DNA from: Gammaproteobacteria bacterium
GTDB taxonomy: Bacteria > Pseudomonadota > Gammaproteobacteria > GRL18
Direction of reading: 5' to 3'
Length of the DNA: 43,828 nucleotides
NCBI GenBank assembly: GCA_026196615.1
Contig: JAPHSW010000051.1
Coordinates: 1-43,828, forward strand
Each line of letters starts with the position of its first letter. Position 1 is the stretch's first letter. The notes under the pieces are model-generated. The model was not told where the DNA came from. It did not search any database and saw only the letters and a list, made by a program, of their open reading frames with translations. Position numbers and translations under genes: made by a program. Shown piece after piece: positions 31,166-39,827 of the stretch.

Positions 31166-31232
31166 GTGTACTGACTTATACCCGATCTGACATATTCAAA
31201 ATTTGAGTTAAACTCAACCTTACAATCTTAAT
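31166..31232 (+). repeat. Diverged direct repeat, copy 1, left half (split by IS)
   Basis: GTGTACTGACTTATACCC and GATCTGACATATTCAAAA, then further matching sequence, parallel the copy at 34665-34755. The IS1380-type element interrupts this copy at its end. The right half resumes at 32926 with GCTTTTGACCTTTAGCGG. With the IS removed, similarity spans about 90 bp at roughly 70 percent identity by eye. Confidence 0.75.
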
Positions 31233-32920
31233 CCTAAATTAATCACTTAACCCTGCCAGAAATCAAAATTCAGCATAAATCACCCCAACTTTTACTCTTT
31301 TCTTCATCTATGCAGGAGCAGGTAGTCCAATATAATTATCAGAGCCTAAATTAATCTTAAATTTCTCCATTGCTTTCGCCAAAATGAGGTTCCAGCACTC
31401 ACGATAATTCAACTGCGTCGCAGTTTCTTTAAGCTCATTAAAAAAGTCAACAAGTCGAGTATAGGCTGATTTTAATGTGGAGATGTCACCATGAGTACTG
31501 GTTATGACCATTTTTCTTTGGCGACCATGTTCAGTCAATCGACCAATACTGCTAAGTAATAACGGTCGACTCGTAATGGCCTCATGGTGCTTGTGTGGAA
31601 TGGCTAACCGAACAAATAAATTCCACCAATTACAGACCAGCGCAATCATGCGAGCCATAAATTGACAGCTCTTGAGTTTATGAGTGGTATAGCCTCCCCA
31701 ACCCCATTGATTTTTTAATTCATCAAAATTATTTTCGCAATCAGCGCGATCACGATAGTGCTGGAAAAGGGTCACGATATCATCGTCTAAATCGGTCACC
31801 AAAACTGAATATTCATAGGCTCTGATATCTTCAGGCCCATCAATTAACGCCAGCTGTTGCTGCAGCTGATGTTGAGATTCAAAACCAATAATGTTATCGC
31901 TGGATAGACGTCGCCTGACGATAATGACTCTGCGTTCTTTTTCCCAACCTTGCAACTGAAGTTTATCTTCTTTTGCTTCCCACTCCCGATTAATATAAAA
32001 CCATTCACCCAGCTTATGATGCTTGTATATCAGATTTTTAACGTTAATCGATTTTTTTAGCTTGAATAAATAGGGTTGCTCCAGTGCTTCCAGTTGAGTC
32101 ATTACATTGTCTGTACCCCAGGCAATATCACCTCGTACAAATGCAGGCTTTCCATTGAAAGGTAAACGATTCAGAAGAGATAATAATCCAGGCATTGAAT
32201 GGCATGAATTCGATTGGTCTCCAGGTTGCACCTCAACATCTAACACTAACCGTAAGTTGCCCATCATGTAGGTATGATAGGTGTGAGATGGTCTACCTGG
32301 CTTTTGTGGATTGTAACCTTTTTTAGCACCTTCCTGGTGGCCATACAATGGCTTTACGGTAACATCAACATCTAAAATCTAGGGCGTTGTTAACAAGGGT
32401 TCATAACAGGATTGTAAATGTTTTTGCAACCAGTCTATTCCTGCCAGCTCTTCAATTTTATTCAAGCCTCGACGAGCAGAATCATCACTCACGACTTTTG
32501 TCATTCCCAATAATCGGGAATTAACTCGATCACTCATCAGATTGGTTATGTGTGAATAGCGATTGTGACCTGACAATATGGAGAGAAATAAAGAACCCAG
32601 TACATTCACTTTTTTGGGGGCATTATTACTTCGATAATGTAATGGGCAATCGTTTACCCAAGGATCAAATCGGCCACCTAATTTTAAAAACTGGATAAAA
32701 AAGGGTAATTGGCCCATCGGTGTAACCGATGCATTGGAATCCCATTCAACATGCAGTTTTCCTGCATAAGTGTCTACTTCTACCGCCTCAGACAGTGGAT
32801 TTCTGGTGGCTAAGTCTTGATCACCCGTTGGGTGATCAGATTTTGGTGGGAGAACCATTATTTCATCCTTGGTTTTCAAATACTTGTGATTTTATCGCAC
32901 TTTCAACTGATTAAAATAGG
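31233..32920 (-). mobile_element. IS1380-family insertion sequence, 1688 bp
   Basis: Both ends are visible. The left end begins CCTAAATTAATCACTTAA and the right end, read inward on the minus strand, begins CCTATTTTAATCAGTTGA, which matches at 14 of 18 positions. The 5-bp sequence TTAAT occurs immediately outside both ends (31228-31232 and 32921-32925) as the target duplication. The transposase fills the element on the minus strand. The insertion splits the diverged direct repeat. The transposase carries a nonsense codon, so this copy may be immobile. Confidence 0.9.
31308..32879 (-). pseudogene. IS1380-family DDE transposase interrupted by an amber codon
   Basis: The reading frame runs from 32879 to 31308 in a single phase but is broken by TAG at 32381-32379, between EPLLTTP and ILDVDVTVKPLYGHQEGAKK. 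A Trp codon (TGG) changed to TAG is a likely origin. The catalytic residues all lie after the stop: LDVDVTV (first Asp), RGDIAWG (second Asp) and the Glu in RDRADCENNFDELKNQWGWGG. The KPGRPSH segment is typical of this IS1380/DDE group 1 transposase type. Restart at the downstream ATG (32348) would lose about 175 N-terminal residues, including the presumed DNA-binding part. Amber suppression is possible but unlikely. Confidence 0.88.
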
Positions 32921-33357
32921 TTAATGCTTTTGACCTTTAGCGGATGCTCATATCCAATAGAAATTTCTCAAGTTTTTCCAAAGCGGCTGGTCAATTTCAA
33001 TAAAAATTTAATACCAGAATCTTAGGTAATCCATCAGTAAAAGGTGTAAATCCGACATTATAAACGGAGAAATAAGTGCATATTATGATTTTAAGGTTCA
33101 ATACAGTATTTACTTTTTAAGAAAAAGTTTCATTATATCTGCATCAATTGATCTACTTTAACAATTATGTGCGAAGGTACATTTTATCTTTAATGCCATT
33201 AAGATATAATTATTTTGGTCAACAGTTCACCAGACCTGTCTCAGCGAAAGCATGGCAAACCTGTATCTTCTTTTAGAATGCACGACTTTCAATGAAAATA
33301 ATTTCGTGTTACGAGAATGAGACACTTGTAAGACGTTATTAATTTTCGGAGATAGTC
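32921..33357. other. Non-coding spacer with remainder of repeat copy 1
   Basis: The IS target duplication TTAAT comes first, then the right half of the diverged repeat (GCTTTTGACCTTTAGCGG at 32926-32943, continuing ATGCTCA). The rest is AT-rich with no gene. The 3' end supplies CGGAG about 6 nt before the ATG of the 439-aa gene. Confidence 0.55.
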
Positions 33358-34677
33358 ATGTTCCCAACGATGGCCTATGCGTCTGCATGCGCAAGACGCG
33401 CAAAATCTTACTTAAAAAATATTGGTATTAACTTCTCACATACCGCTTCATTAAATTTGGTTGCTGCAATTTTTGGCTTTGAAAATCAAAATACGATGAA
33501 AGCAATGTTGTCAGTAGGAAATCGCAAAAAAAAGAAAATCAATCGACTGTATGTAGAACAACAATTACATGATTTTCATGCAGAACAGATGAAGAGCTTT
33601 GATCATCTTGAAAAATGTAGTGATCAACTTTTATCAAGTCAGAGAAGTTTAGATACAGTTCAAGATTTAGCAAAGGATAGTGCTTTGATTTTTCGATTTT
33701 TAATGTCATTACAAAAATATAAAAATGATTTAAATAAACGTTGCGCCGCACTTTGTTTAGAAGGATTTAAACCGTATTTTAAAGTCTATGATTATCTATA
33801 TGAAGAGGGTGATATCTATAATTTTCAACCATTCAGTCTCACAAAACGCAACATGTTTCATTATGAGCATGTTTTATTTGTCGTGTTCTCAGATGAACCA
33901 TTTGATGCAGACATGGAAGCATTACTGCCTGTGTTAATTTATGAAAAATATGAGCTACCATGGATGATAAATTATCGTGCGAACCTGATTAAGATGGGAT
34001 ATCAGCAATCAACACCCCAGTCAGATGCCGCACTTTATAAGGCTGAACACTTCTTAAGAGATACTGAAATTTTTACAGCACAATTATCCCCGTATCAGGA
34101 TAATATGGATCTCTATGACCTCAACAACATCATTGAAGCGAATGAAGGTAGTGCCGATCCTATGCCTGGCATCACAGAATATATGCAATTAAAACATCCT
34201 GATTCTGGTGATTACCCTTATCATAAGTGGGCAGAAGTATTAAGAAATATATCTAAAAGATGCCTGGATGTTGAATTGATATGTTTTATTATGATGCGAC
34301 TGATAGCCGATTACAGCCCTGGAATTAAAAACTTTGAAGACGCTTTCAATATTTTGTTTTTAAAAAACAAATTAAATGAAAAAGATATTATTGAATTATA
34401 TGCTATGTCAAAAGGAAACTCCTTGAAAATGGGTAATCAACTTGGAATAAATCAAGATACCTATAACTTTACTTCCTATGAAGTTTATTTTGAAAAGGCA
34501 GTTGAAATGATCACAAAACGTTTAAACGATGGTCTAGAATATAGTAATTTTTATAAAAAAAATCCTGAGCAATGGGAATGGGATGAACAATGGTTTTATA
34601 AAAAAAATCAACAAGAATTAAAAAACATAAATATTTTTATTGAACGGCATTCAAAGCTTATTAGGTGTACTGACTAA
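33358..34677 (+). CDS. Hypothetical protein with SHxxxLxxxAxxxGF N-terminal motif
   Basis: A 439-aa soluble protein. Residues 8-50 (CARRAKSYLKNIGINFSHTASLNLVAAIFGFENQNTM) resemble the short N-terminal helical domain found in many plasmid- and ICE-borne proteins, recognisable by AKxL, SHxxxLxxxA and GFxxxNT positions. The rest is charged and helical, with Trp/Tyr-rich acidic segments (e.g. NPEQWEWDEQWFYK near the C-terminus), and matches nothing I know. CGGAG precedes the ATG at good spacing. The last four codons (RCTD) and the stop lie inside the repeat starting at 34665, so the native C-terminus may have been replaced. Function unknown. Confidence 0.7.
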   Translation: MFPTMAYASACARRAKSYLKNIGINFSHTASLNLVAAIFGFENQNTMKAMLSVGNRKKKKINRLYVEQQLHDFHAEQMKSFDHLEKCSDQLLSSQRSLDTVQDLAKDSALIFRFLMSLQKYKNDLNKRCAALCLEGFKPYFKVYDYLYEEGDIYNFQPFSLTKRNMFHYEHVLFVVFSDEPFDADMEALLPVLIYEKYELPWMINYRANLIKMGYQQSTPQSDAALYKAEHFLRDTEIFTAQLSPYQDNMDLYDLNNIIEANEGSADPMPGITEYMQLKHPDSGDYPYHKWAEVLRNISKRCLDVELICFIMMRLIADYSPGIKNFEDAFNILFLKNKLNEKDIIELYAMSKGNSLKMGNQLGINQDTYNFTSYEVYFEKAVEMITKRLNDGLEYSNFYKKNPEQWEWDEQWFYKKNQQELKNINIFIERHSKLIRCTD

Positions 34678-34755
34678 TATCTGATCTGACATGTTCAAAG
34701 TTAGAACGTAACCAAATCTGACAACATGGTGCTTTTGACCTAAAGCGGCAGCTCA
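34665..34755 (+). repeat. Diverged direct repeat, copy 2
   Basis: GTGTACTGACTAATATCTGA, then TCTGACATGTTCAAAG, and GCTTTTGACCTAAAGCGGC at 34731-34749 followed by AGCTCA. It matches copy 1 (31166-31232 plus 32926-32950) throughout, about 70 percent by eye. It begins inside the last codons of the 439-aa gene. Confidence 0.75.
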
Positions 34756-35244
34756 AGTTGTTTTCATAGGTATTTTGAAAGGTTAATTTTCGATCTAATT
34801 TTAAGATTTTGTACGTTAATCAATTTGTTCGGGTCTAAAGCAGCAGACGTCCCAAACCGCTAGGTCACATCCGTAATTGATGAGTTGTCGGATTAAAAAA
34901 TCACATTGATATTAAGATTTTCATTTCGCCGAAAAGTACATAAGCCGCCAGTCAAATTTTAAAATATTATTCACATTTATAGCTGCTTCCAAGCAAATGC
35001 CGTCTGTTATAAAATTCATTTATATACAAAAATACTAACGCCACTTATGCAAACCACCTGTATCTCATGGTGATGTTGTGTCACATTAGATATGACCACG
35101 AACCATAACGAAGTATTACTCACCTAGAAAACCTTCTTGGATTCGCTCTTCGTAGATTACAAAACACTCTTCTTTGCTCGGAGGACAGAAAACGACAACT
35201 TAAATTAGTTGCATGTAAAGAACCTGTTTTTAAACCAATTTAGT
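34756..35244. other. Non-coding region between the 439-aa gene and CBASS
   Basis: No gene is visible. It contains further traces of the island's spacer motif (GGGTCTAAAGCAGCAG at 34831-34846; CCGCTAGGTCAC at about 34858-34869) and otherwise AT-rich sequence. It forms the 3' side of the CBASS operon; no clean terminator hairpin was identified. Confidence 0.45.
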
Positions 35245-35706
35245 TTAGCTCAAGTAATCAGTAATGGAAGTCACCACTGATCGGATAGATATCCCAAGCC
35301 AATGAGACTTTCTTCCTTGAATCAGCAAGACCATGGGGCGAGCAGGCAATGTTTTTTCCCACTCATGGATGTCGATTGAAGAGGGGATCGGGTAGTCCTC
35401 AGGGTGGGTATGCCATTCGCCTACCCAAGTTTGTATTTTTCCTGATGAGTGCCATGCAGATAACACAGAGTTTTGGTGGTGAGGGCTTCGACGATCAAAG
35501 CTAAAGCGTGTGCTTCTATCAATCTGACCTGGTCTTGTTGCACCTACCACCCGAATATGGTGATTCCCTCTATATTCGCCAATTAAAACACCTGCTGATT
35601 CGGTATCTAGTGTTGAGATTTGTTTTAACGATTCGATTATGGACATTGCTTGCGCCTCTATTAAGAGAATACCTTCGTTCGGAATTTTGGCGATTACTTC
35701 GAGCAT
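35245..35706 (-). CDS. cap3: CBASS Cap3, JAMM/MPN isopeptidase
   Basis: A 153-aa Mov34/MPN protein. The JAMM zinc-protease motif is complete: Glu44 in GVLIGEYRG, then His99 and His101 in EWHTHPEDYP, then Ser109 and Asp112 in SSID. In type II CBASS, Cap3 removes the CD-NTase from Cap2-made conjugates, limiting or recycling activation. It is the last gene of the minus-strand capV-cdn-cap2-cap3 operon. I place the start at the ATG at 35706, which overlaps the end of cap2; an upstream TTG (35715) is possible. It should not be mistaken for the missing radC C-terminus, which has a related fold. Confidence 0.93.
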   Translation of the reverse strand: MLEVIAKIPNEGILLIEAQAMSIIESLKQISTLDTESAGVLIGEYRGNHHIRVVGATRPGQIDRSTRFSFDRRSPHHQNSVLSAWHSSGKIQTWVGEWHTHPEDYPIPSSIDIHEWEKTLPARPMVLLIQGRKSHWLGISIRSVVTSITDYLS

Positions 35707-37415
35707 ATGGGGCAATTACTTAGAGATGAGAGTTTTTGGTTTTTTACGGATAACACTTGATCGGAAAATCTGGTTTGCATAAATGTTGGTCCGGGTTGTG
35801 AGCACAGCTGTTGAATCATGCCAGCGACGGCGAGGCTTGGTTGAGAGTTAAATGGCAAGTAGGTTTTTCCGCACCCTCTTCGAAATTGCTCCGAATGTTC
35901 AGGGGCATGACCTGACTTGAACAGTTCAAATCTAGGTTTTCTAGTATTACCATTTTGGATAGTTAAGCAACCAAAGCAAGCTGACCCATCATTGTTGAGT
36001 AAGGCCCGCGAGGCTAAGCCGTAAGCATCAATCCAGCCATGAATTAAAATCGGCCTTTTTGATTGCCACTGTACGTCATGTATCCAGCGAGATAAACTTA
36101 AGGAGAATTCACTATGGCCTGTTGCATCTATAATAATGTCCCAGCGTTTACCAATATCTTCTCTGTAAAAATTGTTGTGGTTTACAATACTATTGGCGAG
36201 CCCTTGATTATCAAGGAAATGCTTCAGCGCCGAGGACTTTTGCTCTTGCAGATATTCGATGCCAAGAAGGTGTCGGCCTAGATTTCCTGGTCCGAGAATG
36301 TCATCATCAAACAAATGCAGCTCGCCTGAAGTTCCTGAGCCGGCTCCAATTTGCACTAATGCATGAGCTGCGTAGCCACCGATAGTCCCGCATCCAATTA
36401 ATGCAATCCTCTTGCCGTCAAGCCCCAAGTCATTTTGACTGCTTTTATTGCGCTGAATTAGGAATGTGTCAGATACATCCTGTACAATACTTCTTGTAAA
36501 GGATTTCGTTAATTTAGCTAGACTTGAGGCCATCTGATTTATGTTGTGGCGTTTAGCTGACGAGTTTTTTCTCCGCTTCTTTTTTGGTTTTAATCGTTGA
36601 ATAATCGGCATGGCATTTTTGGTAATGTCAACAAAAAAACCAATGTCTTCCGCTTGATGCCTGAAGCTAATAAATACCATCCCCTTTTCATCAATGTATT
36701 TAATAATTTTATGTATTAGGGAGCTTTTTGCATGAAGGTCTATATTAGACAGCCAGTTTAGAAACTCGCTAAATGTTTTAGGGGGCCAGTCAATGTTGTG
36801 AGGCACAAATGGAGGTTGTCTAAAATCGACAGGAATAAAAATCCCGGTGATAAGCTGTTTTACGCCTTTTCGCCTATTTATCCATGAGTCTGCGTCATCG
36901 GAAGTATTTGCGAGTACAATTTCCGTCTCTTCTTCTCCGCAAATAGAGTGACGCTTGTAAAACGTATATATACCAATTGTTCGTTCTTTACTGACATCAA
37001 ATACTTGATATTCTCCTTCCCAATAAGATGTTAGCTCATGCTGAAAATCTTGGGAAGTCACTTTGTCTTCACTCCACTCTTGAACGCGTGTTTTAATTGC
37101 TTCAACAAATGTTGCAAGTGTCGTCTCCAGATCGATGATCCATAAGCTAGTTGTCTCATCGTCCAAATAGCAAAGCGATTTATCACTGTTTAAATGAGGA
37201 AGAAATTTATTTTCGAAGGCAGAAGGGAGTTCAACAATATACGCTTTGGGGTAAGGTGTGAGTTCTTCATTAATGCCTTCAAGTCGGACAGTGACAGGTC
37301 CGGAGGCTGACTGCACCGTACCAATAAAAGCCTGCTCAAAATTTGGTGGATTCCTCTTTGGGATATAGCCCAAGCTCACCATACACTCAGTCAGTTGTTT
37401 TGAATCGAATGCCAT
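35694..37415 (-). CDS. cap2: CBASS Cap2, E1-E2 fusion that conjugates the CD-NTase
   Basis: A 573-aa fusion of an E2-like N-terminal domain and a ThiF-type E1 C-terminal domain. The E2 candidate cysteine is Cys82 in SLCYLDDETTSLW. The E1 adenylation loop is IALIGCGTIGGYAAHAL (337-353), with FDDDILGPGNLGRH (369-382) for nucleotide binding. Cys515 in RRGCGKTYLPF is the probable E1 catalytic cysteine. CxxC pairs at 480/483 and 568/571 probably hold zinc. By analogy with characterised type II CBASS, it adenylates the C-terminal glycine of the nucleotidyltransferase and attaches it to a target. It overlaps its neighbours on both sides. Confidence 0.94.
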   Translation of the reverse strand: MAFDSKQLTECMVSLGYIPKRNPPNFEQAFIGTVQSASGPVTVRLEGINEELTPYPKAYIVELPSAFENKFLPHLNSDKSLCYLDDETTSLWIIDLETTLATFVEAIKTRVQEWSEDKVTSQDFQHELTSYWEGEYQVFDVSKERTIGIYTFYKRHSICGEEETEIVLANTSDDADSWINRRKGVKQLITGIFIPVDFRQPPFVPHNIDWPPKTFSEFLNWLSNIDLHAKSSLIHKIIKYIDEKGMVFISFRHQAEDIGFFVDITKNAMPIIQRLKPKKKRRKNSSAKRHNINQMASSLAKLTKSFTRSIVQDVSDTFLIQRNKSSQNDLGLDGKRIALIGCGTIGGYAAHALVQIGAGSGTSGELHLFDDDILGPGNLGRHLLGIEYLQEQKSSALKHFLDNQGLANSIVNHNNFYREDIGKRWDIIIDATGHSEFSLSLSRWIHDVQWQSKRPILIHGWIDAYGLASRALLNNDGSACFGCLTIQNGNTRKPRFELFKSGHAPEHSEQFRRGCGKTYLPFNSQPSLAVAGMIQQLCSQPGPTFMQTRFSDQVLSVKNQKLSSLSNCPICSK

Positions 37416-38632
37416 TAGCCCCCCGACATGTTTTTGACTTCCGGTTGGGGTTGAGGGCGAGGTTTGCTTTGCCGAACCATTGCTGCAGCTGTCGTGACAA
37501 TTAATTGAGGTTCATACGGCATCCGAGACCCAAATGCAGCTAATAACTTTTGGTTTGCTTCTTGTGCACTGTTTGCGTGGAGTAAGCTGGATTTTATTAA
37601 TATTCCGAAGTTCTTGGCCTTGCTTAAAATTTCTTGGCGCTCTTCATCAGAAAGATTACGCGGAAATAACGCCGGTTCTGATTCATCAATAGGGCTGTCG
37701 ACCCCATCCGCAAGTAGGTCATGCAGTTTATTTGTACAACATAAAAGAGCTTCGCTATCATCTTTAAACATTCTACCGTTGAATGCGCGTTCTTCAAAGG
37801 TCTTTACTACACAGGCCATTAACGTGATGGAAGATGGACCACCTTTTACAAACTCAAAGTCTCTCCATGCCTTTAAATAACGACTAACACGGCGAACTAT
37901 TTCTCCGTAGTCTTCTACGTTCCCTAAAAACCACTGACTGACTTGCTTAGGATCAGACTTGATCCAATGTTCTTTATTTCTCATCGCCATAAATATATTC
38001 TTACTATCAAGAAGCGTTCTTTCGATGCTTGCATCCCTGACATATGCTTCTTTAATGGCAATTGCCATCTCCTCATACTTCTGTCTTGGTATGGCATATA
38101 GAGGAACGTCGATATGCTTCTTTTCATCAAGTATTACTCTTGCACATGTAGGTTTAGAGTTGTCAAATTTCCAGCCTGGAATGGAAGCACATAGCTTAAA
38201 GAGGGCACCGTCAACTATCTTAAAGAACAAATCTTTACTAACGATGGGTTTGTCTTCAAACAGATCGGTTGGAAGATATACCCCATCATCAAAATCGATT
38301 TGTTGGGGAGGTATATGACATGGACTATTTGCTGTTTTATAGACAAAAGAGCCTTGCGGGGCGAATTTAGGCTTTGTTTGTCGAAGGGCATCCTTTTGTA
38401 TTGAGTCTAACTTTCTTATCGACTCGGCAAGCTCTGGTGCTATTCTACTTTCGTCGATAAAAAAACGTCCATGTTCGTCAGGAGTGACGCTTCGGTGTGT
38501 TTCACTAAAAGCTTCTCGAATAGTATTTCTTATCAAAGCTTTTGCCTCTTTTAGTTGGGTTACTTCGACGACTTCCGGCTCTAGTCGAGGAAGAAAATGT
38601 TGCGATAGTAATTTGTGGGCACTGTATTTCAT
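37415..38632 (-). CDS. CBASS CD-NTase, DncV-like cyclic-dinucleotide synthase
   Basis: A 405-aa cGAS/DncV-like nucleotidyltransferase. The active site is visible as GS at 94-95, the Asp pair in QIDFDDGVYLP (Asp113, Asp115) and the third Asp in KKHIDVPLY (Asp175). It should produce a cyclic nucleotide that activates the CapV phospholipase; a 3',3'-cGAMP-type product is likely by analogy to DncV but not shown. The protein ends ...NMSGG, a C-terminal glycine as required for conjugation by Cap2. The start overlaps the capV stop (ATGA) and the stop overlaps the cap2 start. Confidence 0.93.
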   Translation of the reverse strand: MKYSAHKLLSQHFLPRLEPEVVEVTQLKEAKALIRNTIREAFSETHRSVTPDEHGRFFIDESRIAPELAESIRKLDSIQKDALRQTKPKFAPQGSFVYKTANSPCHIPPQQIDFDDGVYLPTDLFEDKPIVSKDLFFKIVDGALFKLCASIPGWKFDNSKPTCARVILDEKKHIDVPLYAIPRQKYEEMAIAIKEAYVRDASIERTLLDSKNIFMAMRNKEHWIKSDPKQVSQWFLGNVEDYGEIVRRVSRYLKAWRDFEFVKGGPSSITLMACVVKTFEERAFNGRMFKDDSEALLCCTNKLHDLLADGVDSPIDESEPALFPRNLSDEERQEILSKAKNFGILIKSSLLHANSAQEANQKLLAAFGSRMPYEPQLIVTTAAAMVRQSKPRPQPQPEVKNMSGG

Positions 38633-39624
38633 CTCTGCAATAACTCCTGGGTCAATACTTGTTGCTGAGCTTTATGGTTGAAAAATTCCATTACGTTTGG
38701 TTGTCCTAATGCATTTTGCCCCCTCTCTTTGCCTCTTCCACGAAGCATTTGAGCTGCATTGTCACTCGCATTATCCAAAGTGATACTTTTGCTTTGATCA
38801 GGAGTGAGTTCTTCGTCAAGAAACGAGCATTGATTGCCCAGAAGGTGTTCTACCATCTTATTTTGCATTTCCTCGTTGGCGCTTAAGGTCATTTCAATAA
38901 GTTTTCTGCCAACACCCCATCCAGTGAGATAACCCCACCCATTGGCCAAGCCTCTATCACTGTTCAATACACGCTTCGACCCCATAGTTCCAATCCCCAT
39001 TAGGTAAATGTTCTCTTTTGGCACTTTTATAAAGTGTGTAGCTTCGTGGTAAGCAACAAGGGCTGGGCCATTGGCAATAAGTCCGCCATCAACATTCAAT
39101 GAGTCGTTCATTAAGTGAGGGGAGAAGAACGTAGGTGCAGCACTCGTTGATAATGCCACGTCAACTAAAGATAAATGCTTGTCGACATAAAAGTTTTCGT
39201 GGTGAGGAGTTTTATAAATTTTGGGTGAACCTGAGGTTCCATTTACAGCAGGGATGGTGACAAGAGTGTTTAGATCTTTAATACACTTGTCTTCGAAGCA
39301 ATGTTGCAGCACATCCTGTAGAGGGTTACTACTGTATAAAGATCCGAAAGCTTGTCTAAAAGTTTTGGCCCATTTTTTGGGGAATATTAGTTTACGGTTT
39401 TCATCCAGAACTTTGCATAACTCCCTGGCGTTCATTCCTGACGCCAACCCGAGAGCCAGAATTCCTCCAATTGAAGTGCCGGCGATAAGATCAAAGTGCT
39501 GGGCGATATTGTATGAATTATCTCCGTGCTTCTCAGCCATAGCTCGTTCTAATAAAGCGAGTATGGATATAGTATATAAACCTCGAACGCCTCCGCCCGA
39601 AAGTGCAAGTATTTGGAATCTCAA
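38629..39624 (-). CDS. capV: CBASS effector CapV, patatin-like phospholipase
   Basis: A 331-aa patatin-like lipase. It has the oxyanion motif GGGVRG (10-15), the nucleophile elbow GTSIG (49-53, Ser51) and DGG (179-181) completing the Ser-Asp dyad. In type II CBASS the cyclic nucleotide activates CapV to degrade the inner membrane, killing the infected cell. I place the start at the TTG at 39624 (TTG AGA TTC), with GAGGAG just upstream. An upstream in-frame TTG at 39705 lies in the predicted -35 box and cannot be translated from this promoter. First gene of the four-gene operon. Confidence 0.93.
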   Translation of the reverse strand: MRFQILALSGGGVRGLYTISILALLERAMAEKHGDNSYNIAQHFDLIAGTSIGGILALGLASGMNARELCKVLDENRKLIFPKKWAKTFRQAFGSLYSSNPLQDVLQHCFEDKCIKDLNTLVTIPAVNGTSGSPKIYKTPHHENFYVDKHLSLVDVALSTSAAPTFFSPHLMNDSLNVDGGLIANGPALVAYHEATHFIKVPKENIYLMGIGTMGSKRVLNSDRGLANGWGYLTGWGVGRKLIEMTLSANEEMQNKMVEHLLGNQCSFLDEELTPDQSKSITLDNASDNAAQMLRGRGKERGQNALGQPNVMEFFNHKAQQQVLTQELLQR

Positions 39625-39676
39625 CCTTGTTCTCCTCGTTTTGGCTGCCAAAACTTTTATACGTATGCTTGACAAT

Positions 39677-39705
39677 ATATTAGGGTAGATGCCAGAAAGT
39701 GTCAA
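39677..39705 (-). promoter_or_regulatory. Promoter of the CBASS operon
   Basis: On the minus strand TTGACA (39705-39700), a 17-bp spacer and TAATAT (39682-39677) form a near-consensus sigma70 promoter. The leader to the TTG start of capV is about 50 nt. The -35 box lies inside the first copy of the operator repeat, so a bound repressor would block it. Confidence 0.85.
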
Positions 39706-39768
39706 TATAAATAACTAAATGTCAATATAAATAACTTTATTTTAATTTTTATGTCATTTATACTGACA
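39700..39768. promoter_or_regulatory. Operator array for the CapH-like repressor
   Basis: Two identical direct sites TGTCAATATAAATAACT start at 39700 and 39720, exactly 20 bp apart. A third, inverted and slightly diverged site (TGTCATTTATACTGACA, 39752-39768) covers the -35 of the divergent regulator gene. The half-site TGTCA(A/G)TATAAAT is common to all three, arguing for one protein controlling both directions. Confidence 0.8.
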
Positions 39769-39792
39769 TTTGTTAGAGAAACCTGCTATCAT
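39763..39792 (+). promoter_or_regulatory. Promoter of the regulator-peptidase pair
   Basis: CTGACA (39763-39768), an 18-bp spacer and TATCAT (39787-39792) fit a sigma70 promoter. The -35 overlaps the third operator copy, consistent with autoregulation. Confidence 0.65.
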
Positions 39793-39827
39793 CAAACTAT
39801 AGTGTGGAATTGATGGGAGACGCTGTT

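Noticed and set aside
35245-35706. JAB/MPN gene as the missing radC C-terminal half
   Set aside because: It is on the opposite strand, overlaps cap2, has a JAMM motif with Cap3-type spacing, and lacks the HNHPSG context of RadC.
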